NCBI GenBank assembly: GCA_014607495.2
Contig: CP053169.1
Location: 8,370,001-8,434,000 of the forward strand
From: Carposina sasakii
Lineage: Eukaryota; Arthropoda; Insecta; Lepidoptera; Carposinidae
Length of the DNA stretch: 64,000 nt
Direction of reading: 5' to 3'
The notes beneath the pieces were generated by a model that saw only the letters and a list, made by a program, of their open reading frames with translations, was not told the origin of the DNA and did no database searches. The position numbers and the translations under genes were made by a program. Positions 35,128 to 47,727 of this stretch are shown here, piece by piece. How positions within the stretch are numbered: position 1 is the first letter of the stretch; every line of letters starts with the position of its first letter.

Positions 35128-37782
35128 CAGGGTGGCCCAGACCAGATGGATATAAATGTTATTTTTAGATAGGTGACTTGGGGACCTGCCAGGACCCGTC
35201 AGGAAAAAAATCGATTCCCACGCGATTACAAGAAATAATTTTTTTATTGATATTTTGGAAAATCGTTACTTGTAATTTTTGTTTAATTTTTTAATATTTT
35301 TTTCAATGACAATTTCTGGATTTTTTTTGGCAGGTGTTTACTTGTAAACTTAATTCTCTTAAAAAAAAAACACCAGTCCGATTGGCTGATCTTAAGTGAA
35401 TGAAATTTAAAATTTATTTAAAAAAAAGTGTGTGGTCCAAATTCCGTGATATCATTTAAACTTCAATTAAAAATTCAAAAAGCGGTTGACAGTAATAGTA
35501 ATTTTTTTAAAAACTGTAGCAACTCGTGCTCTTTCGATTGCTATAAAAAAATCTGACTGTCAACGTGCTGGAAAAAAAGATATGATTTTTCAAAAATTTT
35601 ACTAAGTCATTTAGATGAATAAATCGATTTTTTCCAAATATTTTTTTTATTGACTTTTTATTTAAACATTACAATAGGTGTTCGAAATGCCTGCCATTGG
35701 CTTGAATGCATGCTCTGCATCGTCTTAAAAAAATATTTTTTAATTTTCTAAATGCTTCTGTATTGCTTAGAAGCGTCGTTTGGACTTGGAGTAGGCGAGT
35801 CCTCAATTCTCGCTCTGAATGACATGCCTGAGCATACACCAATTCTTTGTAGTAACCCCACACAAAAAAATCTATCGGGTTCAAGTCCGGGGAGCGTGCT
35901 GGCCATTCGATTGGTCCCCTGCGACCTATCCATCTGCGACGAAATTTTTCTGTTAAATGTGCTCGCACAGGTCCGTAAAAGTGACAGGGTGCACCGTCAT
36001 TTTGAAACCACATTCGACGACGAACTTCCAGTGGTGTGTCTATCAGCAGACCAGGTAGATCGTTTTCTAAAAAGTTTAAAAAGATTTCCCCAGTCAGCCT
36101 TGGTGGCAATTCAAATAATAATAATTGCCGATTTATTATGCCTGACCACATGTTCACCGAAAATCTTGTCTGAAAATTAGACTCACGCGTGGCATGCGGA
36201 TTTTGAATGGCCCACACGTGGTAATTGTGTAGATTAAAAACTCCCGTTCTTTCGAAGCGGGATTCATCAGTCCATAAGATGTTATCGAATAAATTCGGAT
36301 TTTCTCTACATCTTCGTAACATTGTTTCGCAAAAGTTAACTCGATTTTCATAGTCGCCAGCATGTAACGACTGTACTTTTTGTATGTGAAAATCGTGATA
36401 GTGTTCAGTTTTTAAAATACGCAGCACACTTGTTCGCGGTATTCCTGTAGCGCGGCTGATCCTCCTTGAACTAGTTCCTGGATCTTGTTGTACTTGGTCT
36501 AGGACTTCATCGACACGATCGGGATCCGCTGTCGGGAATCCTTCCCTGTTTGATTGCCCAGGTGTTCGCCCTTCCAAATACGCATTATGGGTCCGAATAA
36601 ATACGCGATAGTCCGGATACGTTTCCGGTTGCGGCCCACCACGTCGTATTAAAGCTTCTCGATACAATCGAGCAGCCTCAGATGCATTACCTCTAGCCAC
36701 TCCGTAATAATAATGCATTTCACAATACTCGCGCTGCGAATAAGGCATGACGGCAGTACAAAACACTTGCTTCACAAATCCAAAGTCCACTTCAATAGCC
36801 AGTTCGTTAGTAATGAGTCCTAATTGTAAAAATCCAAATCACTGAGCAGTTCAAAATACCGATAAACAAGCGAAGCAGGTCACAAATAAACAAGATCACG
36901 AATAAAATTTGTCAAACAAAGTAAATAGCGCAATAGTTGGCAGGCAACTAAGTAAACTAGCTAGCGTCGTCGGCGACTGCGCTCTTTTCTGGTTCATTGT
37001 TCCATCAGCCAATCACAGCGCGGCCCAAGCCGAGCAGGTAAAATGAGACGGTAAGTAGGACATAAGTAGGTGACTCATCTTACCTCGCCAAACAAGTTTG
37101 AAGTGTAGGCTTGGATCAATAAAAAATACACAATTTTATTATCAATAATTTAAGAAAGTGTATTTAATGAATAAAATTTTTTTTAAACGATTCTGAGCAT
37201 GCATTCAAGCCAATGGTAGGCATTTGGAACACACTATTGTAATGTTTAAATAAAAAAAGGCAATAAAAAATTATATGGAAAAAATAGTTTTATTCATCTG
37301 AACGACTTAGTACATTTTTTGGAAAATCATATCTTTTTTTCCAGCATGTTGACAGTCAGATTTTTTTATAGCAATCGAAAGAGCACGAGTTGCTACAGTT
37401 TTTAAAAAAAATACAATTACTGTCAACCGCTTTTTGAATTTTTAATTGAAGTTTAAATGATATCACGGAATTTGGACCACACACTTTTTTTTAAATAAAT
37501 TTTAAATTTCATTCACTTAAGATCAGCCAATCGGACTGGTGTTTTTTTTAAGAGAATTAAGTTTACAAGTAAACACCTGCCAAAAAAAAATCCAGAAATT
37601 GTCATTGAAAAAAATATTAAAAAATTAAACAAAAATTACAAGTAACGATTTTCCAAAATATCAAAAAAAAAAAATTTCTTGTAATCGCGTGGGAATCGAT
37701 TTTTTTCCTGACGGGTCCTGGAAGGTCCCCAAGTCACCTATCTAAAAATAACATTTATATCCATCTGGTCTGGGCCACCCTG
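35128..37782 (-). mobile_element. Tc1/mariner-superfamily DNA transposon with ~590-bp terminal inverted repeats
   Basis: CAGGGTGGCCCAGACCAGAT at 35128 and its complement ending at 37782, TA on both sides. The inverted repeats extend to about 35715 and 37195, so the last ~15 codons of the transposase lie in the left repeat. Arms differ by only a few substitutions and small indels. Complete with an open transposase frame, so plausibly autonomous. Confidence 0.92.
35669..36790 (-). CDS. Mariner-like DDE/D transposase
   Basis: 373 residues; likely start is M15 (MPYSQREY). Residues ~17-75 are the insect DUF4817-type N-terminal helix-turn-helix, ~107-140 a second HTH (TSSRRISRATGIPRTSVLRI). The catalytic core has D175 (WTDESRFE), D265 (FQNDGAPCHF) and D302 (ARSPDLNPIDFF), 36 residues between the last two by my count. 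It catalyses cut-and-paste transposition into TA. No frameshift or stop interrupts it. It may also act on the MITEs here that share CAGGGTG ends. Confidence 0.9.
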   Translation of the reverse strand: MDFGFVKQVFCTAVMPYSQREYCEMHYYYGVARGNASEAARLYREALIRRGGPQPETYPDYRVFIRTHNAYLEGRTPGQSNREGFPTADPDRVDEVLDQVQQDPGTSSRRISRATGIPRTSVLRILKTEHYHDFHIQKVQSLHAGDYENRVNFCETMLRRCRENPNLFDNILWTDESRFERTGVFNLHNYHVWAIQNPHATRESNFQTRFSVNMWSGIINRQLLLFELPPRLTGEIFLNFLENDLPGLLIDTPLEVRRRMWFQNDGAPCHFYGPVRAHLTEKFRRRWIGRRGPIEWPARSPDLNPIDFFVWGYYKELVYAQACHSERELRTRLLQVQTTLLSNTEAFRKLKNIFLRRCRACIQANGRHFEHLL

Positions 37783-39055
37783 TATAGCTGTTCCTGTCTG
37801 CTCCAACAAAATATGTAATTGAGGAGAATTCCAGGATATCAACTATAAAACTATTTCGTTTAGCTAGTACTTACTATGGTGGGGCAGTTTTCTGTTAAAA
37901 TCAGCAGTGGCTTTTCAACCCTTACGGACATACAAATAAGCAACGGCGATAAGGGTAATTAATTTCCATCATTAAAAGAAAGTCACGTCTAGTTTTCAAT
38001 GGCATATGAACGGATAGGTAATTATTTTATTACATACTGGTCGACAAATCGCCATCCGTCTAACAGTCTATAATTATTATAGGTAAGTAGGTACATACTT
38101 ACATTGATTTCTTTCCTGGCGTTTGAGTAGTAGTTGACTTCTTGACCACACCCACGGAAGGAAAGAAAACTGGGAACACTCGTTTATTTGATATGAACTT
38201 ACTTAGATTAATAATTGGTCTTAGCTCCGCTCAGAGCGATTCATTATTCTACGTGAACTTAGTTAAGTAAAATAGGAAAACTATAAGCTACTAATAGGGA
38301 GTAGGTACACCCGCTTTTCGGGGTAAAAAAAGTACAATTCCATGCTGTTCACCCGCTATTTTCGAGACTAGAAAAGTAGGTTACAATACGATGTCATTTT
38401 AGGAATACCTAAGAAGCAGTAAGTTGACCATTTCAGTACCTAGCAGTAGCAGAAACGTGCATACCTGTTAAGAATGGTACGCGCCGTACGTTTTGCGTGT
38501 GGCTTGCATTATGCGACTGTATGTAGTTTGCTATGCTAGTCATCGTCATGGTAGTGCCGTCAAATGATCGACGAACGAATAAATGATATAAGAAAAGCAA
38601 ATTAGCAAGGAAACACGAAGTAAGTCGAATTCCATTATTTACCTTGTATTGTATTATATACATTTTTGTACTATCAGCATAATCAGAGACGTGTCAAGAA
38701 TTTCCTTCCATTGCCAGGCCGGACTGTAACAGCGTCCATAACTGATGTGCATTTCTGAAATCTGATTAAAATGGAAACAAACACGCCTTCCGAAGAATTG
38801 ACTGTTACGCAGTGGCCGAGTGAAAACACAATGGACACTTCCGCTCGACATACTGTGCTTCGACACGCAATCCGGGAATTATACATGTTGTATAATTTTA
38901 AACCATACAAAACACTTTAGCGTCTGAATTTAAATATTGCACTGTCCCTTACTAGCCCGATATTGATTTTCTTAGAGAAATCTCTGAGACAACCTCGGCT
39001 TTGTAGGTAAGTAGGTACTGTTAGAATCCGTTTCATAGAAAAACTCCTATGCACG
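37783..39055. other. Mostly empty intergenic stretch
   Basis: AT-rich. The only item worth listing is a 49-codon frame at 38771-38920 (+), starting in a good context (TTAAAATGG). Confidence 0.35.
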
Positions 39056-39201
39056 GAACTAGTGGACGCCCGCCACTCCGTCCGCGTGGACTGCAGAAGA
39101 ATAAAATGTCGATATTATCCGGGATAAGAACATTTTACCGGGAGCCTATATGTTTCTGATATTAGCGTGCACAAACATCGATCCATTACAATTTTATTAT
39201 A
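39056..39201 (+). mobile_element. RTE-like repeat tail, copy 5 (internally deleted)
   Basis: TAGTGGACGCCCGCCACTCC, AAAATGTCGATATTATCCGG, then a jump to TGATATTAGCGTGCAC. Confidence 0.65.
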
Positions 39202-39665
39202 CAGGGTGTGGGTGACAGCCGGGCAAATACTGAAATGCTGAACAAGTACCATTGTGTCGAGTTATACGACAGTGTTATTACTTGCAGGAAATGTATTTTT
39301 GATTTGATTATCTATCAGTAATCTTTGCTCTCCGCGCCAATTGTATTGGGCGATCCTGTGGCATATTAAATGGGCTTATTGGTTATTGTGTGACACATTA
39401 CTATTTTTTGTATCACTTGTGACTCTCCATTAGGGTTGATCAGTTATTTGAACATTTTTGAGGGCAACTTTTTTTGAAACTCATATTTTGTTTAAAATTT
39501 TATTTTTAAGTCATTATGTAAGGTCTAATTAAACGAACTAAACTATTTTTTCCTGGAAATATAAAAAAATGTCTGAAAATTTTGGAATTTTCCTGCAAAA
39601 ATGTTCAGTGTTTTCCGCCTTAGAATCATGGTATCAATATTTGCCTGGCTGTCACAAACACCCTG
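39202..39665. mobile_element. Family C MITE, copy 2
   Basis: 464 bp, CAGGGTGTGGGTGACAGCC to CTGTCACAAACACCCTG, TA-flanked; clear copy of 19450-19902. Confidence 0.87.
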
Positions 39666-39699
39666 TATGTATAGAAGATAGAAGAAAAAAGAATATATA

Positions 39700-40073
39700 C
39701 AGGATGATTTTTGGTCGTCAACGTTCCCGAAAACTACGGAATCTCCTCATCATCACGATAATTTTTCTCCATGGAAGCATACCTGGGAAGTGTCTGGTTT
39801 CCAAAATATTAGGGTCCAAAGTTGAGTAAATAGACTGCGTTTTTCTGCATAAACGCGCGTAGCAGGATTTTTTCACGAAAAATAATTAATATCTGTCTAT
39901 AAAAAAACTAACATAAACACTAGACACTATAAATTTAGCACGATCAAGGAATTTAAATTTTTTTTTTTCAAAAAAAAAAAAAAAATCCCAGCATTTTTTT
40001 TGGCATAAACTTACTTTATTTCATGTATAGAATACGTACCCTTCGTTAAAGGTGGCCACAAAAAAACACCCTG
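39700..40073 (+). mobile_element. Family A MITE
   Basis: CAGGATGATTTTTGGTCG to AAAAAACACCCTG, TA-flanked, 374 bp; starts 34 bp after the family C MITE. Confidence 0.87.
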
Positions 40074-40399
40074 TATAGAACATCAGCTTATTTTGAACCT
40101 ATGCAGTAACGCATAAATAATGTAGTCATACACATAGCAACTGCAACTATCTTGGATGACCTAAACCTACCTTTGAGGGTGGTTCACCAACGCCGATCAA
40201 CGGCGACATAAGTGCAGACTGCCCTTGAAGTAAAGCCAGCTGATGAACTTTAGAGCAAGCTTTTTAATTTTTTATTTCTGAGGTGACAAAACTACGGAAT
40301 GGACTGAGGCGTACAATGTTGGTTGGTACTCCTATATTTTGCGACCCTGAAAACGAAAAAAACTTGATAATCACCTTTATTCGCATGGAATTGTGGTCT

Positions 40400-40666
40400 C
40401 CAAGTCTCCAAGCAACAAAGCCAGTTATCGCGGCCGCTTGGGAAAGTTACCTTTTTTTCACAGCACCACCAGTCGCCGCACGAAGCCCGCCGCGCAGCCA
40501 CGCGTTACGTTCCCGCCAAAAACATTCGAACTGTTCCGCTTTTTTTTGAATCAGTGAAAGAAGACAACATACAAGTGCATAGTGCCAAAGTTAAATATTT
40601 TTTTAAATGACTGGCTTGGATTCCTGATTCACCTTGAAGACTGCGGCAGTGAAAATGAATGTAAGT
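40400..40666 (+). promoter_or_regulatory. CpG-rich patch, possible promoter and 5' exon
   Basis: 40430-40520 is GC- and CpG-rich (GCGGCCGC, GTCGCCGCACGAAGCCCGCC) in AT-rich DNA. It is followed by GAATCAGTGAAAG (initiator-like TCAGT) and AAAATGAAT|GTAAGT, a start codon directly at a splice donor (40655-40661). No downstream exon found. Confidence 0.25.
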
Positions 40667-41018
40667 TGCTATAATTTTACTTGTTCCGTCCAATAGATAC
40701 TGCCCCAGTCAAAGAATGCCCCAGTTCTTGTAAGGATACTGGACTGACCGGATGCGTAGGCTTTATGAAGCAGAACGCGACAAGAACTAGAAAATTTTAT
40801 GTCCTTCTAAAACTAATAGCAGCTAAGCTGTTTATTTCTATTCAAGCGTGTCTAAATAACGATTTTATCTGCATTCGGGGTCAAAAACATAAAAGGTCAC
40901 AAATCTTGTTAAAGGGAGTTTCCTTATTTCGTTCTTAAAAAATATGGTTCCGAGGAAGCCGGCAAGTGGGGTAATTTCTTTTTGCATCGCAAAGCGTTCA
41001 TTTAGTTTTTATCTATAC

Positions 41019-41342
41019 ATATAATAAAAATGTAACGGATCGCTGTCTGTACGTGGAAGATATATGATAAAAAATATTATAGGAGACCTTTATCAACGCA
41101 ATAGAATCCAAAACGACGATTTTTGGAGTTTTTGTCTGTTTGTCCGTTTGTCTGTGCGTTTGTGCACGATAATCTCAGAAACGGCTGAACCGATTTCGAT
41201 GCAGTTTTCAAGGATATATTGTGACGGGTCCCACTTAACATATAGACTACTTTTTATCCTGGGAAAATGTTTTTATCCCGGATAATTTCGAGATTTTGTT
41301 TTATCTGTAGTCCACGCGGACGGAGTCGCGGGCGTCCACTAG
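41019..41342 (-). mobile_element. RTE-like repeat tail, copy 6 (reversed)
   Basis: CTGAACCGATTTCGATGCAG and CGGAGTCGCGGGCGTCCACT; reverse of 17623-17926 and nearly full length for this family. Confidence 0.75.
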
Positions 41343-41751
41343 TCGCGAATATTTTTGTACTTCAGGAAAAACATACAGTCCAATCACCTCGTTAACTGCA
41401 TTCGGTGATGCAATAAAATATTTATAAACTTATTCGAAAAAATAAATAGGAAATGACTCACCCGAATTCTCAATATAAAATGATTCAGAACATTCGAAAC
41501 CCTTATAATAACTTTATTCACGAAGGGAGGACCCTTTTAAATACAGCTCGATATTATGATAGTCGATTGTTTAAAACACAATAGATGTTAAGTAGTCATG
41601 TCATGTGTTTATTTGCATGGAAAGTGCACTAAGTCCTTAATAATCTTTGATTTAATTTATTATAACTAAGTCTGTTTATACTAGGTCAAAAAGCCGGACA
41701 GATGTGCTAGCTCGCAGGTAAAAATATGAACTTTAGGATTATGCTGATAGA

Positions 41752-41845
41752 GTTTTTAGGAATTTATAGGAATATAGGATTACCAGAGCTACAGGATCAT
41801 AAAGGAGATCAAACAGCCACGTTTAGCGGGGACAGATATAATAAA
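41752..41845 (-). mobile_element. CTAAACGTGGCTGTG repeat fragment (reversed)
   Basis: AGAGCTACAGGATCATAAAG, AACAGCCACGTTTAG; reverse of 44255-44325. Confidence 0.55.
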
Positions 41846-41886
41846 CAATGACTGTCATTAGCTTATCACTCGTTAATCGACTGTTA

Positions 41887-42858
41887 GGGGAAGATCGGGT
41901 AATGGGAGTCAGTGGGTAATAGTGGTCACCCACACATCTCCAAAAGTAACACTAATAGAAATGCGTTAAGGATCCTCCCTGCCCGCTCTGTTCCCCTCGC
42001 TGTCGCTGCGAGCGTGCCGCGTGGGTATGGCGACAGCATAGAGAATGAGAGATGTGTTTTGTTTTTGCGGCTCGCCGATGTAAATTTTTACGGATGCAAA
42101 ATATACAGTAACTTTTATAGTTATTGGTCTACTTGTATGTTACTATTTTACGCCCTTACTTGTACATTCGGTGTAATGATTTCCTACTTAAATCCGGAGT
42201 TTTTCTAATGTATATTTTGTGTTTATTATTTTTTCTTCATAAAATACTTGTGGGTAATGAGAATCGGGTGATCCCCATTGCCCTCTAGTGACCGCCACCC
42301 AAAGAAAAAGATAGGGGAAAGGAAAAATATACGGGGTGATTTTTGGTCGTCAACGCTCCCCAAATTTACGGAATCTCCTCATCATCATGATCATTTTTCT
42401 CCATGGAAGCATAACTGGGAAGTGTCTGGTTTCCAAAATATTAGGGTCCAAAGTTAAGTAAATAGACTGCGTTTTCTGCATAAATGCACATTGACGCGTG
42501 GAGCAAGATTACGCGCGTACCGAAGAAGGGGACCGAAAGAGTAAAGAGCAAGATTCTCCAGGAATCAAACGATACCCCTGTATCAGACGTGACGCGATTT
42601 GTGTTAGATTTTTGTATGATCCTCATTGCCCACAAGGTGACCTCAATTACCCGTAACTTAGTGCAATGGGAGTCAAATCTGTTTTTTTTTAATACTTTTA
42701 TATTTCCCAAAGATGATTATCAAAGTGATGATTACTGATCTCAAATTATAGCTAATTAAGTAAATTTTGTTATGAGGCGGTTGCAATAATTTTTTTGTTA
42801 ATTTTAGCTTTTGTATTCTAATTCTTGCTTAAGTGACCCCCATTACCCAATCTTCCCC
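41887..42858. mobile_element. TA-flanked MITE with GGGGAAGATNGGGTAATG ends
   Basis: 972 bp. Left end GGGGAAGATCGGGTAATGGG, right end CATTACCCAATCTTCCCC, TA at both junctions. No transposase. A 5' piece of a family A MITE (42332-42512) is nested inside. Confidence 0.8.
42332..42512 (+). mobile_element. Family A MITE, 3'-truncated, nested
   Basis: CGGGGTGATTTTTGGTCG to CACATTGACGCGTGGAGCAA, then host sequence. The second half is missing. Confidence 0.75.
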
Positions 42859-43169
42859 TACGACTCGCACGGAAGGAGATGCAGCTGCGATGTACTTATT
42901 ATTTATTTTGTTAACAAATATGATGATTTTTAACCGCCTGCGGTTATTATCTAATTATCTTCCTCATTCATCGGTCATTATACCCACCGTCAATTAATTC
43001 GTATTTTAAAACACGGACTTTTAATTAAAATAACTATTAAGTAAATTGCAAAAACTTAACAGTTTCACTAATCAGACAGTTAGGCTGGTTACCTATATAG
43101 ATATACAAATAGTCCTTCTTTACTACTTAATATTATAAATGCATTCAACTGCTCAGCTGCATTTCCTCT

Positions 43170-43372
43170 TATGTATGTCGGTAAGAGTCTACCTATTCAA
43201 CTGCTGCTCATTTTCAGTCGTAAGAGTCGACTAAGGAACTCAATCTCTCAAGCGATAAGCTAGCAATCCGCCACTGATATTTCTGACGTCTGATCCTACT
43301 ATGCTAAATGTCGCAATCTATCTCCTTCGTGATCTTGCTATTCTGCCTACCCCATTTTAGAAGATTTTTAAA
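43170..43372 (+). mobile_element. CTAAACGTGGCTGTG-type SINE-like repeat (diverged)
   Basis: GTAAGAGTCGACTAAGGAAC, CTCAAGCGATAAGCTAGCAA, ATCTCCTTCGTGATC, CTACCCCATTTTAG: same order of blocks as 44140-44345. Confidence 0.6.
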
Positions 43373-44139
43373 AAGCCGTGAGTCTCAAATGGCGTAATCA
43401 CCATTTTGGCCAAAATGACTTTTGAATGTTGTCATACTGCATTTCTTTTTGTCTATCGATCTGTCTAATTAGAGTTTTAAAATTCGCAGAACAGTGGTGA
43501 GTACAGCCCACGAGTTTAGCGTCGATAAACAAAGATTTTCCTATTTTTGAGACGTAAAAACCTTTGCGAAAAATAAATGCTCAAATTTCGGTCGATAGGA
43601 ACACCATATAAATCACAATGATGTGGCGTTTGCAACTCAAGTTATTTAATTTAAAATGAAATATACATAAATTATGTACTTACTTATGTATAGAGTTATT
43701 GCGATATCTTCACACGAACAGAACAGTCGCTTTATCTCGAGAGAGCGAATTTGTTGATCACGATAGTTCACTTAGCACGTTGAGCAAGAGCTTAGCTAAG
43801 TGGAAGTAAAACGTATTGTCACGTATGTTTTTATAACAATCAGAAATATTGTGCGATATGGTAAAGAATTGTATTGAAATCCAAGGAAGACATTCCTTCC
43901 AGCAATACAACCTTTTTTATGACCGTTTTGCTAATTCGGTAATTTTTTGATGCCGAGAATTTCCCTTGCCCCTTGCCTATATAGATAGGTATACATATGT
44001 AGTTGACATCAAGAAAAAAGACGACATAGCCAATTTTATCCACCTACGCGGTAATTTTGGACTAGCAACCTTCTGTAATAAAATAACACACCCTGACTTT
44101 TCATGCAACGTTTTATCCCGTGCTGATGTGATGTTTCAC

Positions 44140-44345
44140 TAGAATTCATCACCTGCATCTCCTTCTGTACAAGTCGTAATAGTGGAGTAAAGACCACAGG
44201 AGCGTTGTCTCAGGCGATAAACTAGCAAACTTATCACTTTTCACTTACATCTGTCCCCTATAGGCTAAACGTGGATGTTAGATCTCCTTTTTATGATCCT
44301 GCGGCTCTGGCTACCTCATTTAGGGAACACAGCCGTGTGTATATC
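44140..44345 (+). mobile_element. CTAAACGTGGCTGTG-type SINE-like repeat
   Basis: TCAGGCGATAAACTAGCAAAC, GTCCCCTATAGGCTAAACG, ATCTCCTTTTTATGATCCTG, GGGAACACAGCCGTGTG. Ends where the next MITE begins. Confidence 0.65.
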
Positions 44346-44346
44346 A

Positions 44347-44599
44347 CAGGGTGATTTTTGGTCGTCAACGTTCCCGAAAACTACGGAATCTCCTCATAAT
44401 CACGATCATTTTTCTCCAAGCATACCTGGGAAGTGTCTGGTTCCCAAGATATTAGGTTCCAAAGTTGAGTAAATCGACTGCGTTTTTCTGCATAAATTCA
44501 CATAGACGCGCGTAGCAAGATTTTTTCAGGAGAAATTACTAATATCTGACTATGAAAAAACTAGCAAAAAACTAATCACTGGACACTAAAAATTTCGCC
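44347..44599 (+). mobile_element. Family A MITE, 3'-truncated
   Basis: CAGGGTGATTTTTGGTCGTC through ACACTAAAAATTTCGCC, then unrelated sequence; lacks the right terminal repeat. Confidence 0.78.
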
Positions 44600-46667
44600 T
44601 AAAAATGAGAATTTATTTTACGTAGATAGGTACTTACCAAATAATTAGCGCAATGGTTGAAATCGTTCGCTAATTAATATGACGATTGATATCTAAACGA
44701 ACACAATGAATATAAACAATAGACTAGAAATGTTACGTAAAATTTAGATTCAGACAGAATATTTTAACGTTTTTAGACCAGAAAGATCCTAGCTGTCAGA
44801 TAAATAGGTGTAAAAAAGTGTAATTCGCACATTTATTGAATTGAGTATCATTTCCATCAATCATGTGGAGGCCCTCTGTCCCATCATAAAGGAACATAAG
44901 GCAAGTCAGTCATTTCTTGTTATTTCCTCTCCGTCTTTCCCTCAGTTAAATTAAAGTGTCGTAGTTGTCTGTGTTATCTACGAGTAAGTATCACGTATGA
45001 CGTCCAGTCAGCGATGGTTGAATGTAGAGCCCCATGGGGAAAGCTCTAGTAGTCTAGATTTTAAATTGTGCCTTTATATTTACATGCCCTGCCTACTGCA
45101 TTTGTAAAACCCAAGATGACAGTGGATTGGTATAACATTTTGTAACCGATCGCGGCACCGTAACTTCGATTCGAAATGTTGGAAATAATAACCATCAGTT
45201 TTGCATGCATTACCAGATAAACTATTGTCGAGTTAAGGACAATGGTCAAGCCTTGAGGTCGACATCGCCAATTCTTCGGACTTCCGACACTTACCTACTT
45301 CACTACCACTCTGTATAGGCTACTAGCGCTCTGTCGATCTTGTAGGTAGGTTGGAGGAAGTACAAATCTCTTAGATATCCGTGCGGAGAATTTTTATTGA
45401 ATTATTCAGATATGCTATTGTTGTACGGATTGATTGAACCTTCATGGAGGCTGAGAGGAAGTTTTTGAGGAATCCCATCGTTTAATTTGATACAACTTAG
45501 TCGAACGGAAGTCATGTTAATGACATTTTATTAAAAATCTTTTAAACCCAAAAAGTATCTAGATAAAGATAAAATAATTTTATTCTGTAACACAGTACAC
45601 CAACAGCATTCATTACACACAGAAATAGATATAAAAATTGAGCCAGATAATGTCTTTTACTCTCCTTCTCTTTTTTTCTTATTTTCATTATACAAATCAG
45701 AAAATATGGTGAAAATATTTAGACGATACTCGTAGGTACTTACCTATATAGGCCTTTTACCCATCTTCAAGTAATTTTCTTGAATCCGAATAATTTAAAT
45801 GTGCATTTCTGTATTTTCAATTCGACCTCCTATTTTCCAGCATTTTCATGATTTTAATTTGATTCAAATCATATATTTGCATAGATATGGGTCCTACCTA
45901 CATAATAGTTATATTGTAAGTTATTGAAAATTTAGCGCCTGCATATTTGTGCCAGTCATTGGCGTTTGCTTGAAGTCCTGTTTTCTTCTTTTGTTTTAAT
46001 TAAAACCTATAGATGCTCGCTTGCCTATGCTTCGAGCAATGTTTTTTTTCACGCAGCACAGGCACTTGCAAAATATGACATCAAATTATCAGTTAGTTTC
46101 CACCTCACATATCACAAGCCTAAGTGAGAGCCATAGGGAAGCATTGCAAATGGACCATAAAACACCCTATAGCTATCGATATATAGTTTACATTGCAGTA
46201 TCGGCATAACAAGCGGAAGAGCTATGCAATATGCAACTCTAATTATACAGCAGAAGGTTTCGGTGTACAAGTCAATTTAATGCTTTTCTCAAGCGTAGTG
46301 TTGTCACTTGTCGGTATATTGTTAGTTAGCGGTGATTAATTGGTGAATGGCAGTCGATGTTTCGACGGTTCTTTAGGTTTAATTTAGTCATTAGACCTTT
46401 TTCAATACGATATCATCAGTAAAGTAGTAATGCGGTAGATACGAGTATTGATCCTAGACATATGCCTGTGCCCAAGTCAGCAAAATGCCACAGGCCTCCA
46501 GCCAGAAGGGGCCCCACCCCGGTCAAAGGAGAGTCCCTACTCCCAATATTATTTATGAGGGCATCAGATGCATTTGCCATGGGTTTCAAACGGGATAGCG
46601 ATAAAGTTATGAATTAGCGTACCAACCATTCAGTAAACTAATGCCTCACTTACACCGCATACTTCTT
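44600..46667. other. AT-rich intergenic stretch
   Basis: No supported gene, RNA or repeat. Short open frames on both strands lack splice or codon support. Confidence 0.4.
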
Positions 46668-46912
46668 CTTCAGCCTATTACAGTCCACTGCTAGACGTAG
46701 GCCTCCCCCAGGGCTAGCCACAAGGCTACTGCCACAGGTAGGTTTTGCCCATAGTGACCACCCTGGGCAGGCGGGTTGGTAACCGCAGTGTGATTTTCGA
46801 ACTATGTTGTCAGTACGGGAGACGCTGCTGCCCACCTCCCGGAAACCCTTAATCGGCTCGTACGATACCCACGGGCAGGCAGGGGTGGTACAAACTCTAC
46901 TCTGCCGGCACC
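46668..46912 (-). mobile_element. SINE with LINE-derived 3' end, copy 4
   Basis: Reversed: CAGTCCACTGCTAGACGTAG, GGCGGGTTGGTAACCGCAG, CTACTCTGCCGGCACCAC. The most complete copy. Confidence 0.77.
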
Positions 46913-47727
46913 ACATACTTACTCACGTTTAATTATATCCGCGAAATTTGCACACATGCTATCTTCCTTTTTAGATATAAACAGAAAAAGACGTGCTGTA
47001 ATAGATGTTATTTAATTAAATCTGAAGTTTAGGGAACTTGATGCAGTGGGGTTTGAATGAAACGTTCGATATTTATAAGATTTTTATTTGACCTACATCT
47101 CGTCCTGTACCAGACTGCATATAAAAATATTTTTTGCCTCTAGGTACATACCGCAAGCAGCTGCGTGAGCTTAATACTCGCATAAAGAAAGTTGTAAGCT
47201 AAATATATAATCATCTAAAATGGCAGATATTACAATATTACTCAGTGTATCTAGGCCAAAGCTGTAATCTTATAGAAATGGAAAACCGCTGCAACTTTCT
47301 CGTTTCTATGCTTTTAAATGTTTGTTATTACCTTTTAAACGGTAAGCTAATTATTGTAAATAATAGATGAGACGTAAGTGGTTAGTGAATTATTAACCAT
47401 CAGACAGAACTATAACCACTAGATGACTTGGAGGAGGCCGCATAGACAATGCAACAATTTCACGAGCGACAGCGACGATTGCAAAGTTATCGATACATTT
47501 TTACCGATTGTGGTTGGAGTGCATCACGTCCTTTAACTAAAGTGAAGGCTTACCATTGGAGGAAATATTGTAAACTTCACTGTTGGGATTAAGGGTAATG
47601 ACTAGTCCTAGAAGTTTTCCACGTCCACGTAAATAACCTACTATATGTAGAGTAGTCTCACACCCCCTTACGTTTACATACATATATACATATAGACACA
47701 GATGTAACGTGTTCGCGAAATGGGGTA

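Noticed and set aside
46960..47200. Additional eIF3a or orphan-gene exons in the 46-48 kb region
   Set aside because: Only one weak candidate (kept as a low-interest finding); its phase does not fit the 34984 donor.
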